64,000 bases of DNA from an uncultured Lachnospiraceae bacterium (lineage in GTDB: Bacteria; Bacillota; Clostridia; Lachnospirales; Lachnospiraceae). The DNA is taken from NCBI GenBank assembly GCA_958402795.1, contig CATXUX010000008.1, positions 1-64,000 of the forward strand, in the 5' to 3' direction. Below are positions 1 through 6,217 of the stretch, one piece after another. Every line of letters starts with the position of its first letter. The stretch's first letter is position 1. The translations under genes were made by a program, and so were the position numbers. The notes under the pieces were generated by a model, which saw only the letters and a program-made list of their open reading frames with translations, had not been told where the DNA came from and made no database searches.

Positions 1-49
1 ATGCCAAAACTGCTTTTTCGTTTACCCCATCATCGATTCTAACCTAAAG

Positions 50-117
50 AATTTTCCGTTACCGAGTGAATAAACTATAACAAATTTCCAAGGTGATAGC
101 AATACCGGAAACTTGCA
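50..117. repeat. Direct repeat, left copy flanking Rpn-like gene
   Basis: About 68 bp starting AATTTTCCGTTACCGA and ending ATACCGGAAACTTGCA. The same sequence recurs in the same orientation at 1119-1185 with about eight mismatches. The two copies bracket the gene at 201-950. Confidence 0.85.
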
Positions 118-200
118 TAAAGCTTCTTCCATAAAAAATTCAAAGAAAAATATGGTATGACACCAAAACAGTTCCGCAGAGAAGGGGAAGTCATGCCCCT

Positions 201-950
201 TTAAGGATTCCCTTTTTCATTGTTCTCTAGCGTGATTCCATTTTCCAATAACATTCTCTGCAATCTTTGAACCTCCTCCGACAACTGTCGTCCTTTCTCG
301 ATTGCTTCTCGTTTCTCTTCCGCTTCCTTCTCTGCTCTTTTTGTTGCCTGATCTGCCCGTTTTTTCTCGCGTTTTACTTCCTCCTGCGCCTCTTTTAGTT
401 TCCGTTCCTTTCCTGCTGTGCGTCGATAATAATCTTCTCTTGCTTCACACCGTTGCCGGATTTCTTCATCTTGTGTCAGTTCATAGACGCAGGCTGCCGC
501 CTCCTGTAAATATTCATCCGATTTTGCAAGCATTTTGATTTCCTCCCATGTCGTTGACCTGAACAACCTTGCCCAGTAGTCGATCTTATACCGTTTGTCT
601 TCTTCTGTTGCCAGTTCTATCTGAGTCAAGTCTAACACAGACAGGCGGATTTTGTCACTATATATTCGGTGCGTTTTCTCGTTCGTCATCCAATATGTTG
701 CATAAAACTCCGGAAATTCTTTATCTTCGATCGTCTTCCCCAACTCGATCGGATTTGTGATTACCACGGAACTAACTTCCGACATCTCCAGATGAAGCAG
801 CGAACACGTCAGTGCTTTGAGCACCTGATTGTTGCGCTGCAGCAGTGCCCGAAATAAATAATCGTTGGTAAGCCGGATTGCAACCGGTCCATGGACATGA
901 TCCCAGTCAATTTGGGACTGCTGCGATTGTACAAATATGTGTTTCTCCAT
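201..950 (-). CDS. Rpn/PD-(D/E)XK nuclease family protein, internally shortened
   Basis: A 249-residue protein with the layout of the Rpn (transposase_31-like) family common in Lachnospiraceae. The N-terminal part contains RLTNDYLFRALLQRN and ITNPIELGKTIEDKEF. A middle part resembles YATYxMxNxKxHxxYSDK, then IELATEEDKRYKIDYWARLF and TTWEEIKMLA, and the tail is a long charged coiled coil (about 175-240). In family members as I remember them, about 50-60 residues lie between TIEDKEF and PEFYATY, including the DxxxxLNDxxxINLExQ nuclease core. Here the two parts join directly at residues about 79-80 with the frame kept. The product should therefore be catalytically dead. The start at 950 has a GAGGAGG ribosome site. 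Direct repeats flank the gene. The family call is fairly sure; the deletion is inferred from family memory. Confidence 0.7.
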   Translation of the reverse strand: MEKHIFVQSQQSQIDWDHVHGPVAIRLTNDYLFRALLQRNNQVLKALTCSLLHLEMSEVSSVVITNPIELGKTIEDKEFPEFYATYWMTNEKTHRIYSDKIRLSVLDLTQIELATEEDKRYKIDYWARLFRSTTWEEIKMLAKSDEYLQEAAACVYELTQDEEIRQRCEAREDYYRRTAGKERKLKEAQEEVKREKKRADQATKRAEKEAEEKREAIEKGRQLSEEVQRLQRMLLENGITLENNEKGNP

Positions 951-1118
951 TCAATTCCTCCTCATCATAAAAATACTGTGAATGGCTCTGATTATTACAC
1001 GATCGGTATCGTCAATTCTCATAATCCTCAGTGCCTATATATTTTTTATTTGGACAATACAGCGAAACTGCCATAGACCAAACAGATCGTAACGGAACGT
1101 GTTTTTCAGATAAACTCG

Positions 1119-1185
1119 AATTTTCCGTTACCGAATGATTAAACTATAGCAAATCTCCGGGAAGATAGCAATACCGGAAACTTGC
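1119..1185. repeat. Direct repeat, right copy flanking Rpn-like gene
   Basis: Second copy of the repeat at 50-117, same orientation. The unit from repeat to repeat is about 1.07 kb and contains only the Rpn-like gene. Confidence 0.85.
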
Positions 1186-1215
1186 ACAAAATCCTGTCAA
1201 TTTACAATTTACAAA

Positions 1216-1243
1216 GGCAGAAAACCCTCTCTGGTTTTCTGCC
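1216..1243 (-). terminator. Terminator of the lipoprotein gene
   Basis: Perfect 11-bp stem GGCAGAAAACC / GGTTTTCTGCC with a 6-nt loop, directly downstream of the minus-strand gene ending at 1258. Confidence 0.75.
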
Positions 1244-1257
1244 CGCTTCTGTTCATC

Positions 1258-1746
1258 TTATCTTTCTATAAAATATTCTGCCAGATATCCGTCTTCGGTT
1301 TCTGTCAGTCGAATCGTCCCTGTTCGAACGTCTTCTTCCGTCCGTGTTACCATAAAATCATAACTATTTTCTTCTTCCTGTGCGTTTAATTTAATCTGAG
1401 GAGAATCGACCGTAATTCCTGCCTCTTCGTCCATCTCATCGTAAACATATGGCATCCGGTTTGCCTGTAATTTCTCAAGCAGATCATCTGTCGCCAGTTC
1501 TGCGAGTTTGCTGTAATATGCGTCAACGGATTCTTCCACTTCCTCTTCCGTCTCAGCGCTGCTGCTCTGCATCGTTGTATAACGGCCTCCATCATCCGTT
1601 GTATAAAAATGTGTCAAAAATGCCTCTGCTGCAGCCTCTTTTTCATTCTTTGCATTCTCTGTATTTCCGGAATTTCCGCAGCCGGCCAGCAGCAGAGCAA
1701 AAAGCATTGCCATAATTCCAAATACATAATACCTTTTCCCTTTCAT
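1258..1746 (-). CDS. Small lipoprotein of unknown function
   Basis: A 162-residue protein with a lipoprotein signal: basic MKGKRYY, a hydrophobic stretch, then lipobox LLAGC with the lipidated Cys near residue 23. The mature part is acidic and Glu-rich, starting with an NTENAKNEKEAAAEAF linker. I do not recognise a family. The start at 1746 is chosen because GGAGGTGCGCT precedes that ATG; the frame is open 13 codons further upstream without a ribosome site. It is the last gene of a run of minus-strand membrane and surface genes that begins near 5.7 kb, downstream of promoters with LytTR-like sites. A role in surface sensing or immunity is possible but is only inferred from context. Confidence 0.7.
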   Translation of the reverse strand: MKGKRYYVFGIMAMLFALLLAGCGNSGNTENAKNEKEAAAEAFLTHFYTTDDGGRYTTMQSSSAETEEEVEESVDAYYSKLAELATDDLLEKLQANRMPYVYDEMDEEAGITVDSPQIKLNAQEEENSYDFMVTRTEEDVRTGTIRLTETEDGYLAEYFIER

Positions 1747-1824
1747 AGCGCACCTCCTCCGTGAACTTCCAGTGCCTAAAGCCATTACGCTTCCTATTTC
1801 AAAGTCAACCCCCTTGCTTTTCTT

Positions 1825-2070
1825 TCAGAATCCGTGCAGCAGCTCCCGAGCGATTGCTGAATTATCCTTGTCCACATAGAATGAATACTCGTTCTTGATT
1901 CTGCCTGTTCCGGAATTCCCCGTCCCCATCGCATCCGCCGTTTTTTTTGCCGGAATTTCTTTTTCCTTAATGATATATTCTATGTTATAACACGCAAACA
2001 ACGCCTGAATCTGCTCTTTTTTCGTGGGATCATTTACCGTAATTACTTTTAATCTGCGAAATATATTCAT
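1825..2070 (-). CDS. DUF2007-like small signal-transducing-type protein
   Basis: An 81-residue soluble protein. The N-terminal half (RLKVITVNDPTKKEQIQAL, then CYNIEYIIKEKE) resembles the DUF2007 fold, a small ferredoxin-like domain annotated as putative signal transducing protein. The C-terminal YSFYVDKDNSAIARELL fits the last strand and helix of that domain. The middle is a low-complexity Gly/Thr loop. The start is set at 2070, where GAGAGGAG precedes the ATG. It lies 79 bp downstream of the duplicated membrane-protein gene, so it probably shares its transcript. The family assignment is tentative. Confidence 0.5.
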   Translation of the reverse strand: MNIFRRLKVITVNDPTKKEQIQALFACYNIEYIIKEKEIPAKKTADAMGTGNSGTGRIKNEYSFYVDKDNSAIARELLHGF

Positions 2071-2149
2071 CGTAATACTCCTCTCTGCCTCCACAACTTC
2101 TATCCGGATCCGTGTTGTCTGCTCTCTTCTCCTATCTCCGGTCTGCTTA

Positions 2150-2704
2150 TCAGTGCTTTCTTCTATATGCAACTATCAACCTGATCACACTTGCCACAAA
2201 AAACAGAAGCATTGTAATCACGATGAAGATCAAAGGACTTTCGGACATATATCTCCAGTATTCTGTATGATATCCGCTCCCTTGACTAAACCCTGAATAC
2301 TTATCTATGAGCCGCATAAGAACCGCTGCGGCAGGCATCAGGCTCATACCGATGCAGCTTCCTATCAGCAATTTTACTGCGATCCGGTCAATCTCTGCAG
2401 CAGGTACTTTTTGTATCATTCCTTTTTTATAGGAATAAATAAGCCTGATTACGCTCGCCGCAAGAAACACAAGCATCGTAACCACAATAAAAATCAAAGG
2501 ACTTTCGGACATATATCTCCAGTATTCTGCGTACGTTCCGCTTCCCGGTGTAAATTCCGAGTATATATCTATGCACTGCATAAGAACTGCCGCGGCAGGC
2601 ATGAGACTAAGTCCGAAACAACTTAATATAAGTAATTTTATTGCTGTCAGGTCAATCACTGCGTCAAGTTCTTTCCGTTCCGAATTTTCCCTCATTTCTT
2701 CCAT
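2150..2704 (-). CDS. Membrane protein made of two tandem copies of a 2-TM unit
   Basis: A 184-residue protein with two near-identical halves of about 80 residues. Each half has a helix containing SCxGxSLMPAAAVLM, a short loop with an identical YWRYMSESPLIFIV block, and a second helix ending ASVIRLI. This gives four membrane segments in an internal tandem duplication that is also visible in the DNA. Half one ends IYSYKKGMIQKVPAAEIDRI, which also serves as the linker to half two. I do not recognise a family. The start at 2704 follows GGAGGGTGGCGAA; upstream in-frame starts are TTG only. It sits between the membrane-anchored protein (2744-3769) and the DUF2007-like gene in the same direction. 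Confidence 0.7.
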   Translation of the reverse strand: MEEMRENSERKELDAVIDLTAIKLLILSCFGLSLMPAAAVLMQCIDIYSEFTPGSGTYAEYWRYMSESPLIFIVVTMLVFLAASVIRLIYSYKKGMIQKVPAAEIDRIAVKLLIGSCIGMSLMPAAAVLMRLIDKYSGFSQGSGYHTEYWRYMSESPLIFIVITMLLFFVASVIRLIVAYRRKH

Positions 2705-2743
2705 TTCGCCACCCTCCAATCCACCGGTATCACTGATATTCCC

Positions 2744-3769
2744 TCAAAAAACGGTCTCTTTTAAAATCTCTTTGCTCTCTTCCAGTTCCTTCTCAAATTT
2801 TGTGGTATCCGTCTCATCGATTTGATTCTGTATGTTCAAAATATATGCGTTACAATACTCATCTGCGCTGGAATAAGATGTGCCGTCTACCGTATCCTCC
2901 CCCTCCAGAAATTGTCTGCGGATCTGATATTTCATATAGTCTCCTGTATCTGTAATCCTCCATGCATAGGCCGAATGCCCCTCCACATAATCGTCAAACG
3001 TGGTTCCTGCTTCCCGGTACAGCTCATTGATCTTTTCATAATCTTCCCGCTCATGAACCGTCTTGGTTTCTTCTTGTATTTTCTGACGATACACATCATC
3101 CGGAATGTCATAATCATGTTCCAGCGCATACTGGTACAGCTTGTACTGCGTTAATATGTAAGCCGCGGCTGCCTCCAATGCTTCCTCTTCCGACATTCCC
3201 GTGGAAATATAAGCCGTCGTATAATTGTGCAGCCAACTCCTTACATCATAGTCTGTCTCCACCGCATATGTAATGCCGTCTGCCGTAGTTTCTCCATCTG
3301 CTACCATATCGGCCATATCAGCCGCCGCAGTTACCCACGGAAATCCCTGCCAGCCATATCCATCCGGCGTCCAGCCGTCTACCATATCATACATGAACGC
3401 TACGTCTGTATATACATTTTTATGATCCACAGACATATACAAAGTATCATCATACAAAAAGAAATGCAGACAGGTACGCTTATCATTTTGATCCGTGAGG
3501 GCGACCACAAAATAATCCTCATCATTTTTAATTCCAAAAGCGTCCAGCCGACGAACCGGTTTCGCATTCTTCACCTGAGTCACCAGATCATTCACAAATT
3601 CCTCGCCCCACTGCCCGGCTTCCGCTTTTAATCCATTCATCTGAACCATAGAAATTTCATCCGAATCCGGAATCGCCGGTGACGACGGACTGGTAAAAAC
3701 CCATGCAAGCATAAGTCCGATCACCACCAAAACCAGGCCTCCGCCGAGGATAAGAACCTTTTTCCTCAT
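2744..3769 (-). CDS. Membrane-anchored extracellular protein with PrsA/SurA-like helical region
   Basis: A 341-residue protein with one N-terminal membrane anchor (residues about 4-26, no lipobox Cys) and the rest predicted outside the cell. Residues about 190-290 are helical: EEALEAAAAYILTQYKLYQY, ALEHDYDIPDDVYRQKI, then AGTTFDDYVEGH. This resembles the N-terminal chaperone region of SurA/PrsA-type foldases but without a rotamase domain. Residues 40-130 are an unrecognised domain. The start at 3769 has a GAGGAGGGATCGAT ribosome site. Its promoter (TTGACT-17-TATAAT, 3861-3889) is preceded by a LytTR-like direct repeat, so it is a candidate regulon member of the lanthipeptide two-component system. 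Function unknown. Confidence 0.6.
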   Translation of the reverse strand: MRKKVLILGGGLVLVVIGLMLAWVFTSPSSPAIPDSDEISMVQMNGLKAEAGQWGEEFVNDLVTQVKNAKPVRRLDAFGIKNDEDYFVVALTDQNDKRTCLHFFLYDDTLYMSVDHKNVYTDVAFMYDMVDGWTPDGYGWQGFPWVTAAADMADMVADGETTADGITYAVETDYDVRSWLHNYTTAYISTGMSEEEALEAAAAYILTQYKLYQYALEHDYDIPDDVYRQKIQEETKTVHEREDYEKINELYREAGTTFDDYVEGHSAYAWRITDTGDYMKYQIRRQFLEGEDTVDGTSYSSADEYCNAYILNIQNQIDETDTTKFEKELEESKEILKETVF

Positions 3770-3820
3770 ATCGATCCCTCCTCTTTTATTCTCCGCATTT
3801 TAATATCATTTTATAAACCG

Positions 3821-3950
3821 TTCATATTTTTGTCAAAAACTTTTGTTTTTTCTTGTTTTTATTATATGTTTTGCACAAATCAAAGTCAATGCAATTGACG
3901 TGAATGCTGTTATTCTCGTCTTGAACGATAATTGTCCCCTTTGTTATCAT
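3821..3950. repeat. 130-bp duplicated promoter segment, copy A
   Basis: Nearly the same sequence as 5820-5948, same orientation. Both copies contain the same promoter and LytTR-like sites reading toward the minus-strand genes, at 2744-3769 here and 5110-5682 for the other copy. Confidence 0.9.
3861..3929 (-). promoter_or_regulatory. LytTR-type site plus promoter (site A)
   Basis: On the minus strand: 9-mer ATCGTTCAA (3921-3929), 12-bp spacer, 9-mer AGCATTCAC (3900-3908), 10 bp, -35 TTGACT (3884-3889), 17-bp spacer, -10 TATAAT (3861-3866). Two direct 9-bp repeats on a 21-bp period just upstream of -35 is the known layout of AgrA/ComE-type LytTR regulators. The likely regulator is encoded at 11041-11760. 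Confidence 0.7.
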
Positions 3951-4315
3951 TTTGCTTTTTTATACAGGCTAATGATAGAAGTAACCGTTAAAGTCAACAT
4001 ACCGGCTGCAATTATCATACTGAAAACCTTTACTTCCAGGACAATATTTTGAAACAATAGGTTGCATATCGTCCTGATATACTGTATGCTCTCAATCCCA
4101 AAGCACAATATTAAGATCTTCTCTTTATACGCTTTTTGATAGTAAAATGAAAAGAAAACTTGTATACTTCCAATCAGTAATCCTACTATGTAAAATATGT
4201 ATACTGCCTTCCTGCTTTCATATCCTACATTATGGTTGATTATTCCTTCAATCGAACTTATAACTATTAGCGTCCCCACTAATATACCTCTTTTAAAATG
4301 TTTCATAGCTCTCAC
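3947..4315 (-). CDS. Small integral membrane protein, unknown
   Basis: A 122-residue protein with about four hydrophobic segments (near residues 10-25, 38-57, 66-86 and 96-115) and a short basic tail. No family recognised. The GTG at 4315 overlaps the TGA of the upstream lipoprotein gene by four bases, so the two are translationally coupled; an ATG three codons later (4306) is an alternative start. Its stop abuts duplicated promoter segment A, so it ends the 5.0-3.9 kb unit. The AT-rich codon use differs from the LanM gene. Confidence 0.6.
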   Translation of the reverse strand: MRAMKHFKRGILVGTLIVISSIEGIINHNVGYESRKAVYIFYIVGLLIGSIQVFFSFYYQKAYKEKILILCFGIESIQYIRTICNLLFQNIVLEVKVFSMIIAAGMLTLTVTSIISLYKKAK

Positions 4316-5037
4316 GAACCTTTCATCCAGTAAAGAGAATCTGCAAATTCATATAAATCATCAACTGTCTTAATTCCTGCTAGCTCCCACATATAATACG
4401 CTCCATCCAGCCGAATAAGCACCGTTCCCTTTTTCTTCGATAAATCATAAAACAGATGCGCCTGCTCTCCTCCGACAATTTCATAGATTTCATGCTCCGC
4501 CTCATCTGTAATTTGATAAAAACTGTATCGGATCACATATGGTTCGAAGCACAGGCAAATTTCCCGGTGGAGTATATAATAATTTTTTCCGATATCCGGA
4601 ATAACACCCATAACACGGATTGTTCCCGAATGGGTATCATACCCTGCCAAAAAGTTTTTATCACTTTCCGGATATTCTGCCATGTCACTTGTAAGTATAT
4701 CCAGACAGAGCGAATCCGCCATTTCATCCAAAGAGCCGAAATAATGCGGATATAAAAACGGATCGTCTCCCTCCATTCCATGATAACCGTAATGTGTCCC
4801 ATCTGACAATTGAATCGTATAGTCTGTAACCGGATTAACTGATAAAAGAAATTCCTTTGTTTCTTCTGACATCTGAACCGGTGGAACGGTCATCTCAACA
4901 TAAAATTGTTTTCCTTCCGTCTCAGTTTCCATGCGGTATATTGTCATTTCTTCCGCTGAATATACTTCCTTTCGCGAACAGCCAAATAAACAGGCAACCG
5001 TCACAAATACTGTCAAAGTAATCACTGCTCTTTTCAT
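4312..5037 (-). CDS. Lipoprotein of unknown function
   Basis: A 241-residue protein with a clear lipoprotein signal, MKRAVITLTVFVTVACLFGC, lipidated at Cys20. The mature part is mixed and acidic with several aromatic stretches; no domain is recognised. The start at 5037 is preceded by GGGGGG. The last bases overlap the small membrane protein at 3947-4315. The pair lies between duplicated segments: the 40-bp repeat upstream (5066-5105) and the 130-bp promoter repeat downstream. This suggests the pair was inserted into, or retained from, a segmental duplication. In lanthipeptide loci a lipoprotein can be an immunity (LanI) protein, but nothing in this sequence proves that. Confidence 0.65.
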   Translation of the reverse strand: MKRAVITLTVFVTVACLFGCSRKEVYSAEEMTIYRMETETEGKQFYVEMTVPPVQMSEETKEFLLSVNPVTDYTIQLSDGTHYGYHGMEGDDPFLYPHYFGSLDEMADSLCLDILTSDMAEYPESDKNFLAGYDTHSGTIRVMGVIPDIGKNYYILHREICLCFEPYVIRYSFYQITDEAEHEIYEIVGGEQAHLFYDLSKKKGTVLIRLDGAYYMWELAGIKTVDDLYEFADSLYWMKGS

Positions 5038-5065
5038 AAAGGCACCCCCCTTCTTGTTTTTGCCA

Positions 5066-5105
5066 CTGTTACACTCTCCGGCACAAAAAGGTTCAAATTA
5101 CTTAT
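5066..5105. repeat. 40-bp direct repeat (copy of 6019-6058)
   Basis: CTGTTACACTCTCCGG followed by CACAAAAAGGTTCAAATTACTTAT matches 6019-6058 with about four mismatches, in the same orientation. This copy lies immediately 3' of the 190-aa membrane-protein gene. The other lies between LanM and that gene, where its CTCTCCGG has gained a matching CCGGAGAG and forms a hairpin. Confidence 0.8.
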
Positions 5106-5109
5106 GGCT

Positions 5110-5682
5110 TCATTCCTCAGCTTCTTCCTTCTGATCCGCAAATTTCAAATTCTTCTTTTTCATAATGAACAGATAATAACACGGAATCAACAACATTGAT
5201 ATCCCACTTGTTACCCAGGATTCTCTCTGGAAATAGTTCATTGCAGTACCTATAGCCGCAATGGCAAGCAAGCCGAAAATTCTGGCTACGGTTTGCCCTG
5301 ATGTAAACTGGTCTTTGCAATGCCTGACATGATATACCAATACTGCTCCCATATCGGCAATCCACACCAAAATGCCAAGCTCGATTCCCGACAAAATCCC
5401 ATATCCCCATACGCTTTCTGAGATAACAGCCATTAGTACCGGAAGAAGCGCAACAATGCAAGCAGTCTGGAAATCATTCTTCGTCATATCTTTCTGATCT
5501 TTTGCCACTGCAAAACAAACATATACAAGCACACATGACACAGCCTCAATGTATGTACCGCCAACGGAAAACACCGGGTCATTCCCCTTATAAGCACCTA
5601 TAGAATTTAACCACAGTCCCAACAGCAGAACAATCGCCGCATTGATCAAAAAACTAATAATAATCGTCTTACTTGTCTTCAT
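5110..5682 (-). CDS. Polytopic membrane protein, unknown
   Basis: A 190-residue protein with about six hydrophobic segments (residues near 8-25, 42-60, 74-92, 97-117, 130-147 and 157-173) and a charged C-terminal tail KKKNLKFADQKEEAEE. I do not recognise a family; it is not a LanT or LanFEG protein. The start at 5682 has a GGGGGAGGAACA ribosome site. It is the first gene downstream of two LytTR-type promoter sites (site B at 5860-5928 and site C at 6079-6146), making it the strongest candidate target of the lanthipeptide-linked response regulator. It could take part in self-protection or surface remodelling; both are inference. Confidence 0.65.
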   Translation of the reverse strand: MKTSKTIIISFLINAAIVLLLGLWLNSIGAYKGNDPVFSVGGTYIEAVSCVLVYVCFAVAKDQKDMTKNDFQTACIVALLPVLMAVISESVWGYGILSGIELGILVWIADMGAVLVYHVRHCKDQFTSGQTVARIFGLLAIAAIGTAMNYFQRESWVTSGISMLLIPCYYLFIMKKKNLKFADQKEEAEE

Positions 5683-5819
5683 TGTTCCTCCCCCTTCCTC
5701 GTATTGTCTATATTCATCATAAGAAAGTTACCATACCATGAGCAAACCTCATTTAAAATTTACGCTGCACTTCTCATCTCCTCATCCATACTTCAAATTA
5801 CTGTGTCTTAATTTATCTT

Positions 5820-5948
5820 TTCATATTTTTGTCAAAAAATTTTGTTTTCTCTTGTTTTCATTATATGTTTTGCACAAATCCAAGTCAATACCATTGGCGT
5901 GAATGCTGTTATTCTCGTCCTGAATGATGATTGTCTCTTTGTTATCAT
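5820..5948. repeat. 130-bp duplicated promoter segment, copy B
   Basis: Second copy of 3821-3950, same orientation, with only scattered substitutions. The -35, -10, 12-bp and 17-bp spacings and the LytTR-like 9-mers are all kept. Confidence 0.9.
5860..5928 (-). promoter_or_regulatory. LytTR-type site plus promoter (site B)
   Basis: Minus strand: ATCATTCAG (5920-5928), 12 bp, AGCATTCAC (5899-5907), 10 bp, -35 TTGACT (5883-5888), 17 bp, -10 TATAAT (5860-5865). Reads into the membrane-protein gene 5110-5682, leaving a leader of about 170 nt. Confidence 0.7.
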
Positions 5949-6010
5949 CTGACACAAAAGGCAAACGGCTTTACCATTGTTAATCTTTCCAAATAAACAA
6001 ATTTTCTTTA

Positions 6011-6034
6011 CCGGAGAGCTGTTACACTCTCCGG
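6011..6034. terminator. Hairpin in the leader downstream of site C
   Basis: Perfect 8-bp stem CCGGAGAG / CTCTCCGG with an 8-nt loop, inside the 40-bp repeat copy at 6019-6058. It would lie about 40-60 nt into a transcript starting at promoter C. It could be an attenuator, the 3' end of a short RNA, or the LanM-operon terminator. There is no strong U tract. Confidence 0.4.
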
Positions 6035-6058
6035 CGCAAAGAGGTTCACATTACTTAT
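6019..6058. repeat. 40-bp direct repeat (copy of 5066-5105)
   Basis: See the copy at 5066-5105. With the 130-bp repeat, it shows that this intergenic region arose by segmental duplication. Confidence 0.8.
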
Positions 6059-6078
6059 TCGTTATTTAAGTTAACTAA

Positions 6079-6146
6079 AATATACCACAAACTGTCTCTC
6101 CATTTTGTGTTTTGGTCTAAACGGCTGAATTTTGTCCTCAAACGGT
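6079..6146 (-). promoter_or_regulatory. LytTR-type site with weak promoter (site C)
   Basis: Minus strand: ACCGTTTGA (6138-6146), 12 bp, GCCGTTTAG (6117-6125), then -10 TATATT (6079-6084) 32 bp further on. No good -35 is present at the expected place, as in activator-dependent LytTR promoters. It lies just 3' of LanM and reads away from it. Confidence 0.6.
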
Positions 6147-6217
6147 TCTTTCTGTAAAATTAGTTGAAGTATTAAAATCAGGTCACGGATTGCGTCGTAT
6201 TTCTTGTTCCCCAATCC

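Larger units (their letters stand above)
951..1257. other. Intergenic stretch: direct repeat and terminator only
   Basis: Between the Rpn-like gene and the lipoprotein gene I see the right-hand copy of the 68-bp direct repeat (1119-1185) and a terminator hairpin (1216-1243). No open frame with a ribosome site is visible. Confidence 0.6.

Noticed and set aside
1825..2172. Longer 115-codon form of the DUF2007-like gene
   Set aside because: The first 34 codons overlap the upstream gene and lack a ribosome site; GAGAGGAG supports the start at 2070.
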